NCBI GenBank assembly: GCA_036491015.1
Contig: DASXCV010000180.1
Span: forward strand, 1 to 5,384
DNA from: JAICJR01 sp036491015
GTDB taxonomy: Bacteria > Actinomycetota > Thermoleophilia > Solirubrobacterales > Thermoleophilaceae
Length of the DNA: 5,384 nucleotides
Direction: 5' to 3'
Numbering within the stretch: position 1 is the stretch's first letter; each line of letters opens with the position of its first letter. The position numbers and the translations under genes were made by a program. Below, piece by piece: positions 1-4,637 of the stretch. The notes under the pieces were generated by a model. That model saw only the letters and a program-made list of their open reading frames with translations. It was not told the DNA's origin and made no database searches.

Positions 1-377
1 GAGAGATCGAGACCGTGCGCGTGGCCAAGTCCGAGTCGCGCGAGACGACGTTCGAGCAGGACCTGCGCGGCCTCGACACGCTCGAGCCCGTGCTCGAGAC
101 GCTCACCACCCAGCTCTGCCAGACGCTCGTCAAGCAGGACAACGCCGGCCGGACGATCGGCATCAAGGTGCGCCTCGACGACTTCTCCACGCACACCCGC
201 GCGAAGAGCATCGCCGAGCCCACCAACGAGCTCGCCACCGTCCTGAGCGTGGCCCGCCAGCTCCTCCGCGAGTTCGACCCGCCCCGCCCGGTGCGCCTGC
301 TCGGCGTGGGCGTGTCAGGCCTCGACCGCGGCGACGTGAGCGCCGCGGCGGCCGGCCAGCTCGAGCTGGCGCTCTAG
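1..377 (+). CDS. dinB: DNA polymerase IV (DinB, Y-family), C-terminal fragment
   Basis: This is the 3' end of a translesion DNA polymerase gene. The frame is open from base 3 to the TAG at 375-377 and continues past the left edge, so the GTG codons at 15 and 21 are internal. About 124 residues remain, against roughly 350-400 in a whole Pol IV. They correspond to the little-finger (PAD) domain, which grips the DNA duplex and sets lesion specificity. Recognisable features are the KSESRETTFEQDL stretch at its start, which resembles the family's 'K-S-x-S-x-E-x-T-F-x-x-D' segment, the strand GIKVRLDDFSTHTRAKSI, and the closing RPVRLLGVGVSGL. The palm and finger domains, with the catalytic acidic residues, lie outside the window. 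The gene converges on the rlpA-like gene, with 68 bp between the stops. Pol IV genes are often under LexA control, but this gene's promoter is not visible. Assignment to the Y family is firm; Pol IV rather than a DinB paralogue is likely. Confidence 0.9.
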   Translation, partial: EIETVRVAKSESRETTFEQDLRGLDTLEPVLETLTTQLCQTLVKQDNAGRTIGIKVRLDDFSTHTRAKSIAEPTNELATVLSVARQLLREFDPPRPVRLLGVGVSGLDRGDVSAAAAGQLELAL

Positions 378-384
378 CGCGACT

Positions 385-425
385 TGGCAGATTTCACCGC
401 CGGTAACCGACGGGAGAATCTGCCA
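385..425. repeat. 41-bp imperfect palindrome between convergent genes; possible bidirectional terminator or REP-like element
   Basis: The outer arms TGGCAGATT (385-393) and AATCTGCCA (417-425) are perfect 9-bp inverted repeats. Read on the - strand, a 3-nt by 3-nt internal loop leads to an inner stem CCGTCGG/CCGGCGG (7 pairs, one of them G-U) closed by the triloop TTA. On the + strand the inner stem has one C-A mismatch, so the fold is better in the transcript of the rlpA-like gene. It lies 8 bp after the dinB stop and 21 bp before the stop of the convergent gene. There is no T-run on either side, so a classical intrinsic terminator is not proven. A dispersed palindromic repeat is the alternative. 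Confidence 0.6.
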
Positions 426-445
426 GTTCGCGAAAGCGGAGCTCC

Positions 446-1156
446 CTACCGAGTCGACCAGACGGTGCCGGTCGAGGGGAAGTGGAGCCGCGCCTTGACG
501 GCGGGCGCCAGGTCCCACTCGCGGCCGCCCACGTAGGGGCCGCGGTCGACGACGCGCGCCCGCACCGTGTGACCGTGGTAGTGGAAGGTCACGCGCGTGC
601 CGCACGGCAGCGTCTTGTTCGCCACGCCCATGGTGCCCGCGGTGAGCGTGGACCCACAGGCGGTGTGGCCGCCGAGGAAGCCGGGGCCGTACCAGGACGC
701 CACGGTCTCGCGGTAGACCATCACCTTGCCGCCGGTCTTGATGGCGCCGGCGTTGACCTGCGCGGTGGCGCTGGCCGCCACTGGACCCACGAGCCGCACG
801 CGCATGCGGTAGCGGCCGAGGCCATGCGGCCGGAAGCCCGCGTGGAAGCGGCCGAGCGGGCCTGTCTTGGCCCGGCCGACCGTGCGCCAGCCGTGCCCCT
901 TGTTCACCTGGAGCAGGATCCGGCGTCCGCCCTGCTTCGTCAGGAGCGTGCCGGACACAGGCACGCGTCCGCCGTAGAGGACGTTGTGTCGCTTGAACTT
1001 GGCGTGCAGCGGCTGCGACGCGGACGTCGGAGCCGGAGCGTTCGCCTTTGCCGGCGCGGCGGCGGCGACGACGCTGACAGCGGTCATCGCGGCTGCGCCC
1101 GATGCGATCGCACCGAGGCCGGCGCTGCGCATACGCGCAGCGGTATCGAGCTGCAT
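446..1156 (-). CDS. Secreted RlpA-like double-psi beta-barrel protein
   Basis: A 236-residue exported protein, probably acting on or binding peptidoglycan. Residues 1-40 look like a signal peptide: arginine at 9, a long Ala/Gly/Val core, and an ANA-type cleavage site near residue 40. Residues about 51-125 (YGGRVPVSGTL, ILLQVNKGHGW, GRYRMRVRL) resemble an all-beta Ig-like repeat module found in actinobacterial surface proteins. Residues about 151-235 are the RlpA/DPBB domain, with ASWYGPGF (153-160), LPCGTRV (183-189), VVDRGPYVGGREWDL (202-216) and the conserved Asp204. Cys167 and Cys185 could form a disulfide. When I align it by eye with Pseudomonas RlpA, the acidic residues after 'ASG' are replaced by Ser/Thr (around 169-172), so lytic transglycosylase activity is uncertain. 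The ATG at 1156 is preceded by AAAGGGA 4 nt away. It is not a lipoprotein and has no SPOR domain, unlike Proteobacterial RlpA. Family assignment is firm; enzymatic activity is unknown. Confidence 0.88.
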   Translation of the reverse strand: MQLDTAARMRSAGLGAIASGAAAMTAVSVVAAAAPAKANAPAPTSASQPLHAKFKRHNVLYGGRVPVSGTLLTKQGGRRILLQVNKGHGWRTVGRAKTGPLGRFHAGFRPHGLGRYRMRVRLVGPVAASATAQVNAGAIKTGGKVMVYRETVASWYGPGFLGGHTACGSTLTAGTMGVANKTLPCGTRVTFHYHGHTVRARVVDRGPYVGGREWDLAPAVKARLHFPSTGTVWSTR

Positions 1157-1160
1157 TGAT

Positions 1161-1167
1161 TCCCTTT
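1161..1167 (-). promoter_or_regulatory. Ribosome binding site of the rlpA-like gene
   Basis: On the - strand the sequence AAAGGGA ends 4 nt before the ATG at 1156-1154. It is a modest purine-rich Shine-Dalgarno at short spacing, and it supports this ATG over the internal ATG at codon 9. It follows directly on the last leader hairpin (1176-1194), so folding of that region could affect ribosome access. Confidence 0.5.
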
Positions 1168-1175
1168 CTCAGCCC

Positions 1176-1262
1176 GCCCGCGAGAGATGCGGGCCATGCG
1201 CATTCGCGCTTCGACCGGCGAGCCGGTCGATTCGCCCCGTCTAGACCCGGCGCTTCATGCGC
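1176..1262 (-). promoter_or_regulatory. Structured 5' leader of the rlpA-like gene: tandem hairpins
   Basis: Inverted repeats are packed in series just upstream of the ribosome binding site. They are GCGC/GCGC at 1250-1262 (5-nt loop), GTCTAGAC at 1239-1246 (self-palindrome), TCGACCGG/CCGGTCGA at 1211-1230 (perfect 8 bp, 4-nt loop), GCGC/GCGC at 1198-1209 (4-nt loop), and GCCCGC/GCGGGC at 1176-1194 (6 bp, 7-nt loop). The 7-mers GCGCTTC and CATGCGC (+ strand) each occur twice (1250-1256 and 1206-1212; 1256-1262 and 1195-1201), so alternative long-range pairing is possible. I recognise no known riboswitch family with confidence. Confidence 0.45.
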
Positions 1263-1297
1263 TCGAGAGAGAGGCGGTCCTGCCGTCCAGCGGCGTC

Positions 1298-1319
1298 AAA
1301 GAAAAAGCCGGCGGCCGGC
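1298..1319 (-). terminator. Intrinsic terminator-like hairpin inside the rlpA-like leader
   Basis: Read on the - strand, GCCGG (1319-1315), loop CCG and CCGGC (1311-1307) form an all-GC 5-bp stem, followed at once by TTTTTCTTT (1306-1298). This is the clearest intrinsic terminator shape in the window and the only notable T-run. It may end transcription coming from the amidohydrolase. If the rlpA-like promoter lies upstream, it would instead work as an attenuator. A competing 4-bp hairpin, CGGC/GCCG (1327-1316 on the - strand), uses its 5' arm and could act as an antiterminator. The stem is short, which lowers confidence. Confidence 0.55.
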
Positions 1320-1328
1320 ACGGGCCGT

Positions 1329-1344
1329 TCGAACAACTGTTCGC
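1329..1344. promoter_or_regulatory. LexA/SOS-box-like operator
   Basis: The sequence TCGAACAACTGTTCGC contains CGAAC-N4-GTTCG as a perfect inverted repeat. It matches the Gram-positive LexA operator core, and 11 of 12 fixed positions of the mycobacterial form TCGAAC-N4-GTTCGA. It lies about 175-190 bp upstream of the rlpA-like start codon and about 80 bp past the amidohydrolase stop. The match is seen directly; LexA binding is inferred. It could also be part of an RNA hairpin in the leader. Confidence 0.5.
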
Positions 1345-1348
1345 AAGG

Positions 1349-1369
1349 GTTCCCCGGGATTCCGGGAAC
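1349..1369. repeat. Inverted repeat between the Crp-like and SOS-like boxes
   Basis: GTTCCC (1349-1354) pairs with GGGAAC (1364-1369), and the arms extend inward by two more G-C pairs with one bulged base. On the - strand it can form an 8-bp hairpin with a small loop. There is no T-run, so a terminator is unlikely. It may be an operator or part of the leader RNA. Confidence 0.4.
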
Positions 1370-1372
1370 GAC

Positions 1373-1388
1373 CGTGACTTAGATCACA
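1373..1388. promoter_or_regulatory. Crp/GlxR-like binding site
   Basis: CGTGACTTAGATCACA matches TGTGA-N6-TCACA at 9 of 10 fixed bases. It also carries the central TA of the corynebacterial GlxR form TGTGA-NN-TA-NN-TCACA. It lies 217-232 bp upstream of the rlpA-like ATG and 35-50 bp beyond the amidohydrolase stop, so the rlpA-like gene is the likely target. I could not pick out a convincing -35/-10 pair beside it. Confidence 0.5.
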
Positions 1389-1419
1389 CAAGAAGGCCTG
1401 AGGATCAAACCTTTAGGCC
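1387..1419 (-). terminator. Probable terminator of the amidohydrolase gene
   Basis: It starts 5 nt after the amidohydrolase stop codon. On the - strand GGCCT (1419-1415) pairs with AGGCC (1399-1395), and AGG with CCT inside, separated by a small AA/C internal loop and closed by TTTGAT. A T-rich tail, TTCTTGTG, follows (1394-1387). The tail runs into the Crp-like box. The position directly after a stop codon supports the call; the imperfect tail lowers it. Confidence 0.5.
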
Positions 1420-1423
1420 GGCT

Positions 1424-2587
1424 TCAGGCGCGCTGGCGCTCGCCCACGTCCGCCGGCGCGGGCGGAGGCGGCAAGGGAGCACCCGGCGTGGCAGAGATGC
1501 AGAGCGCCATCAGCAGCGCTCCCATGCCCGGCTTGCCGCGTCCCAGCTCCGACGGGCCGCCGAGCTGGTCCACGATCTCGAGCGCGGCGAGCACCGAGCG
1601 GCACACCTCGGCCTCGGGTGCCTCGTCCCCCACCTCGCAGGCCAGCCGCGCGAGCGCCATCGCCTCGCCGGCCAGCTGCTCGATGCCGGCAAAGGCGCCG
1701 CCCATCGAGAACACGAGCGAGCTGTACACGCGCTCGAGCAGGAGGTTCGCCTCGAACTGGGCGCTGCCAGGCGGCGCGCCCATGTCCGCGGCGCCCTCGC
1801 CGTCCAGGATGCGCACGAGCTGCTCGCCGAGCACGGAGCGGATCTGCTCGGTCGAGAGACCCGCCTGCAGCGCGCAGCGCGTAGCCAGCGTCACGCTCAG
1901 CACCGGGCGCCCGTACGGAGCGTCGCTGCCGTACAGGATCTGGCCGGGCGGCACGAGCGAGAACAGCGTGATCAGGTCCGCCGGGTTCCACCACGACGTG
2001 TCGAAGAAGAGGTTCCGCAGCTCGAGCGCGCTGCGCCAGATCCAGGCGAGGTCGCAGATGCCGGCGTGCGCCAAGATCACGTTCGCTCCCGGGTGGCGTG
2101 TGGCGTGCTCCACCACGTGCTTGCCGAGCGCCGGGATCCCGCGGCCCGCGTGGATGAGGATCGGTACTCCGCGCTCCTCGGCGATCTCGAACAGCTCGCC
2201 CACCTGCGGGTGATCGAGCGTGAACTGCTCCGCACGCGGGTGCAGCTTGATCCCGCGCGCCCCCGCGTCGAGCGCACGGCGCGCCTCGGCCGGCGCGCTG
2301 TCGTGCGGGTTCACCCGGCCGAAGGGAACGAAGCGCCCGCCGGTGCGCTCGGCCTCCTCGAGCACGCGGTCGTTGGCCACCGGGTAGCCGTCGGGCTCAT
2401 GCATCGTGAAGAACACGGCGCGCCCACCCACCCCATCGATCATGCCGGTGAGCTCCTCGAGCGTGGCCTTCATCCCGTCCGGATCGTTCGCGCCGGTGTG
2501 GGTGTGGACATCGAACAGCTCGACGTCGCGGAGGCCGTCGCCGAGCGCGGCGTCGAGCCAAGGGCGGAGAAGCTCTTGGGGATTCAC
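1424..2587 (-). CDS. Metal-dependent amidohydrolase (TIM-barrel, Amidohydro-rel family) with C-terminal extension
   Basis: A cytoplasmic hydrolase or decarboxylase-like protein of 387 residues from the chosen GTG start at 2587. The frame stays open to an ATG at 2749, but those 54 codons are antisense to the acyltransferase and have no family character, whereas residues 1-30 from the GTG lead straight into the first barrel strand. Motifs visible are DVHTHTG (26-32, metal-binding HxH), GIKLHP (112-117), ILIHAGRG (143-150), VILAHAG (170-176) and ILYGSDAPYG (217-226, catalytic Asp222). These fit the amidohydrolase superfamily, PF04909 type; the substrate is not predictable. Residues from about 268 to 387 lie past the barrel: a helical, Ala/Leu/Glu-rich stretch ending in a proline run (371-377). 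I do not recognise that part. No clear Shine-Dalgarno precedes the GTG, so translation may be leaderless or nearly so. It is divergent from the acyltransferase, and a terminator-like hairpin follows its stop. Confidence 0.85.
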   Translation of the reverse strand: MNPQELLRPWLDAALGDGLRDVELFDVHTHTGANDPDGMKATLEELTGMIDGVGGRAVFFTMHEPDGYPVANDRVLEEAERTGGRFVPFGRVNPHDSAPAEARRALDAGARGIKLHPRAEQFTLDHPQVGELFEIAEERGVPILIHAGRGIPALGKHVVEHATRHPGANVILAHAGICDLAWIWRSALELRNLFFDTSWWNPADLITLFSLVPPGQILYGSDAPYGRPVLSVTLATRCALQAGLSTEQIRSVLGEQLVRILDGEGAADMGAPPGSAQFEANLLLERVYSSLVFSMGGAFAGIEQLAGEAMALARLACEVGDEAPEAEVCRSVLAALEIVDQLGGPSELGRGKPGMGALLMALCISATPGAPLPPPPAPADVGERQRA

Positions 2588-2604
2588 GCGGGGAAGCGTA
2601 GAGT
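2576..2604 (+). promoter_or_regulatory. Candidate promoter for the acyltransferase gene
   Basis: TTGGGG at 2576-2581 and TAGAGT at 2599-2604 are separated by exactly 17 bp and resemble -35 and -10 elements. Transcription would begin a few bases before the ATG at 2616. The -35 element overlaps the start of the divergent amidohydrolase gene, so the two genes' promoters must overlap. The match is weak. Confidence 0.25.
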
Positions 2605-2615
2605 AGGCGCGCGCG

Positions 2616-4082
2616 ATGGCCGATGGCCGGCTAACAGGACTCGACGCGTCATTCCTCCATCTGGAGAACGATGGCGCGCACATGCACGTGGCCGGGCTGA
2701 TGCTGTTCGACGGCGAGGCGCCGCCGTACGACCAGCTCGTCGAGACCACCGAGGCGCGCCTTCATGTGGTGCCGCGCTACCGGCAGAAGCTCGCGTTCGT
2801 GCCGCTCGGCCAGGGCCGGCCGCGCTGGGTGGACGATCCGCACCTCAACCTCCGCTACCACATCCGACGCACCGCGCTGCCCAAGCCGGGCAGCGAGGCC
2901 CAGCTCCGCGCGCTGGCGGGCCGCGTGTTCGCCCAGCCGCTCGACCGCGACAAGCCGCTCTGGGAGATGTGGCTCGTTGAGGGCGTCGAGGACGGGCCCG
3001 ACGGGCCGCGCTTCGCCGTGCTGAGCAAGACCCACCACGCGCTCGTGGACGGGATCTCCGGGGTGGACATCGTGAGCGTGCTGTTCGACGCCGCGCCGGA
3101 TCCGCCCGAGCCGCCCAACCCCCCGCCGCGCTGGATCCCCCGTCCGGAGCCGTCGAGCACCCAGCTGCTCGCCGAGGCGCTGATCGAGCGCGCCACGATC
3201 CCGGCCGAGGCCGCCCGCTCGGTGCGTTCCGTGTTCCGCGGGCCGCGCCAGGTGGCCCGTGCCACCGGCGAGTCGCTCGTGGGGCTCGGGGCGATGACCT
3301 GGGCCGGCCTGCGCCCGCCGCCGAAGTCGCCCTACAACACCACGATCGGCCCGCACCGCCGCTACGCCTGGGTGCGCACCCAGCTCGCCGACGTGAAGGC
3401 GATCAAGAACGCGCTCGGCGGCACGGTGAACGACGTGGTGCTCGCAACCGTCGCCGGCGCGCTTCGCCGCCATCTGGAACGCCGCGGCGAGGAGCCGCCG
3501 CAGACCCTTCGCGCGCTCGTACCTGTGAGCGTGCGCAGCGACTCCGAGCGCGGCTCGCTCGGCAACCGCGTGGCGGCCATGATGGCGCCGCTGCCCGTGG
3601 GCGAGAGCGACCCCGAGCGCCGGCTCGCCACCATCTCGGCCGCGATGCAGGGAATCAAGAAGTCGGGCCAGGCGGTGGGCGCGCAGGTGCTCACGCAGCT
3701 CAGCGGCTTCGCCCCCGCCACCCTGATGGCACAGGGCTCGCGGCTCGTTTCCACCGAGCGCATCTTCAACCTCGTGGTGACGAACGTCCCGGGCCCCCAG
3801 TTCCCTCTCTACCTCCTCGGGCGCGAGCTGCGGGAGGCCAATCCGATGGTGCCGCTCGCCAAGGGGCAGGCACTCGGCATCGCGATCATGAGCTACAACG
3901 GCCAGATGAACTACGGCCTGCTCGGGGACTGGGACGCGATGCCTGACCTCGACGACTTCGCCGGCGACATCGAGGCTTCGCTCGGCGAGCTGGCGTCCGC
4001 CGCCGGCGTGAAGCTGAGCGGCCCGCCACCGCCGGCGTCGCCACCGTCGGAACGGAAGCAGCGCAAGCACGTCGCGACGTGA
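2616..4082 (+). CDS. Wax ester synthase / diacylglycerol O-acyltransferase (WS/DGAT)
   Basis: Full-length at 488 residues, within the usual 450-500 for the family. It transfers an acyl group from acyl-CoA to diacylglycerol or a long-chain alcohol, making triacylglycerol or wax esters at the inner membrane or lipid-body surface. The N-terminal catalytic half carries LTGLDASFLHLE (6-17), PLW (114-116) and the active-site HHALVDG (140-146; HHxxxDG, with His141 the presumed base). A proline-rich linker lies at 161-180. The C-terminal half carries VNDVVLA (271-277), SLGNR (314-318), VTNVPGP (388-394) and SYNG (426-429), all typical of the C-terminal WS/DGAT domain. The last 20 residues are a Pro/Lys-rich tail. 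All key residues are present, so activity is expected. The ATG at 2616 is preceded by a weak AGG 8 nt upstream and matches the conserved family N-terminus. Actinobacteria often hold several copies; which alcohol it prefers cannot be told from sequence. Confidence 0.95.
   Translation: MADGRLTGLDASFLHLENDGAHMHVAGLMLFDGEAPPYDQLVETTEARLHVVPRYRQKLAFVPLGQGRPRWVDDPHLNLRYHIRRTALPKPGSEAQLRALAGRVFAQPLDRDKPLWEMWLVEGVEDGPDGPRFAVLSKTHHALVDGISGVDIVSVLFDAAPDPPEPPNPPPRWIPRPEPSSTQLLAEALIERATIPAEAARSVRSVFRGPRQVARATGESLVGLGAMTWAGLRPPPKSPYNTTIGPHRRYAWVRTQLADVKAIKNALGGTVNDVVLATVAGALRRHLERRGEEPPQTLRALVPVSVRSDSERGSLGNRVAAMMAPLPVGESDPERRLATISAAMQGIKKSGQAVGAQVLTQLSGFAPATLMAQGSRLVSTERIFNLVVTNVPGPQFPLYLLGRELREANPMVPLAKGQALGIAIMSYNGQMNYGLLGDWDAMPDLDDFAGDIEASLGELASAAGVKLSGPPPPASPPSERKQRKHVAT
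4068..4081. repeat. Perfect 14-bp palindrome across the WS/DGAT stop codon
   Basis: CACGTCGCGACGTG is fully self-complementary and spans the last codons and most of the TGA stop (4080-4082). With no loop it is poor as an RNA hairpin. It could be a protein-binding site or chance in GC-rich DNA. Confidence 0.35.
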
Positions 4083-4115
4083 GCACACTGGCGAACGGCT
4101 GACGGGTAATGCAAG

Positions 4116-4135
4116 ATGTGACGGCAGCGTCACAT
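4116..4135 (+). promoter_or_regulatory. Perfect 8-bp inverted repeat between WS/DGAT and the ybaK-like gene
   Basis: ATGTGACG (4116-4123), loop GCAG and CGTCACAT (4128-4135) form a perfect stem-loop 34 bp after the WS/DGAT stop and 46 bp before the next start codon. No T-run follows (TCCTCG), so it is a weak terminator candidate. As DNA it looks like an operator with TGTGA/TCACA half-sites, but the 8-bp spacing is not that of Crp sites. Confidence 0.45.
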
Positions 4136-4167
4136 TCCTCGAAGGACTGAGAGAACAGCAGATGTCA

Positions 4168-4173
4168 GGGAGG
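4168..4173 (+). promoter_or_regulatory. Shine-Dalgarno of the ybaK-like gene
   Basis: GGGAGG ends 8 nt before the ATG at 4182, a strong match at good spacing. It fixes the start of the downstream gene and suggests efficient translation, unlike the weak sites before the other genes here. Confidence 0.7.
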
Positions 4174-4181
4174 CCATCCCA

Positions 4182-4637
4182 ATGAACGAGCGGGTGCTCA
4201 CGGCTGCGCGCGAGCTCGGCCTGCACGTGCAGATGACGAAGTTCGAGCGCCCCACGCGCACGGTGGGCGAGGCCGCGGAGGCGGTCGGCTGCCAGGCGGC
4301 GCAGATCGCGAAGTCGATCGTCTTCATCGCCGACGGCGATCCGGTGGTGGTGATCGCGAGCGGCGCGCGCAGGATCGACGAGACCGCGCTCTGCGAGGTG
4401 CTCGACTGCGCCGAGGCGCGTCCCGCCACCCCGGAGGAGGTGCGCGCGGCCACGGGCTTCTCCCCCGGCGGCGTGCCGCCGTTCTCCCACGGCCTGCCCG
4501 TGGTGATGGATCAGGCGCTGCTCGACGAAGGCCGCGTGTGGGCGGCGGGTGGCGACGGCAACACCGTGTTCGAGGTCGAGGCGAAGAAGCTCGCCGACTG
4601 CACCGGCGCGACTGTGGCGCCCGTCGGCGCATCCTGA
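4182..4637 (+). CDS. YbaK/ProX-type aminoacyl-tRNA deacylase (editing domain protein)
   Basis: A free-standing trans-editing protein of 151 residues, the normal length for the family. Members hydrolyse mischarged tRNAs in the cytosol, for example Cys-tRNAPro by YbaK and Ala-tRNAPro by ProX. Visible features are the N-terminal helix, the IAKSIVF segment with the conserved lysine (Lys44), VVVIASGARRID (56-66), and the GFSPGGVPPF loop (92-101) that matches the family's G-x-x-P-x-G motif. The last strand includes GGDGNTVFEV (123-132). The exact tRNA substrate cannot be told. It lies 99 bp after the WS/DGAT stop on the same strand, so cotranscription is possible if the hairpin at 4116 does not terminate. 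Its last 127 bp, including the stop, overlap the convergent lgt coding tail. Confidence 0.9.
   Translation: MNERVLTAARELGLHVQMTKFERPTRTVGEAAEAVGCQAAQIAKSIVFIADGDPVVVIASGARRIDETALCEVLDCAEARPATPEEVRAATGFSPGGVPPFSHGLPVVMDQALLDEGRVWAAGGDGNTVFEVEAKKLADCTGATVAPVGAS

Noticed and set aside
482..1159. A 225-codon open frame on the + strand opposite the rlpA-like gene
   Set aside because: The - strand frame has a signal peptide and clear DPBB motifs; the + strand translation has none.
1161..1173. A TPP riboswitch (CTGAGA motif on the - strand)
   Set aside because: The motif lies at the ribosome binding site, and the downstream aptamer core expected after it would fall inside the coding region and is not seen.
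1294..1299. TTGACG on the - strand as a -35 element for the rlpA-like gene
   Set aside because: No -10-like hexamer is found 16-19 bp downstream, and the hexamer overlaps the tail of the terminator.
1157..1369. A canonical c-di-AMP (ydaO) riboswitch
   Set aside because: Only GGGGAACC- and GGGGnGAATC-like fragments are present, about 110 nt apart with a terminator between them. The highly conserved CCGACAGCTAACC segment is not found.
2588..2749. An N-terminal extension of the amidohydrolase from the ATG at 2749
   Set aside because: It would overlap the WS/DGAT start by 134 bp, and its residues have no family resemblance. The GTG at 2587 lies just before the first conserved strand.
1187..2980. 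A 597-codon open frame on the + strand
   Set aside because: It is antisense to the amidohydrolase and out of frame with the WS/DGAT start. The translation is Arg/Ala/His-rich, with no motifs, as expected for a shadow frame in GC-rich DNA.
4118..4134. A Crp site in the WS/DGAT-ybaK spacer
   Set aside because: The TGTGA and TCACA half-sites are 8 bp apart instead of 6, which changes their helical phase.
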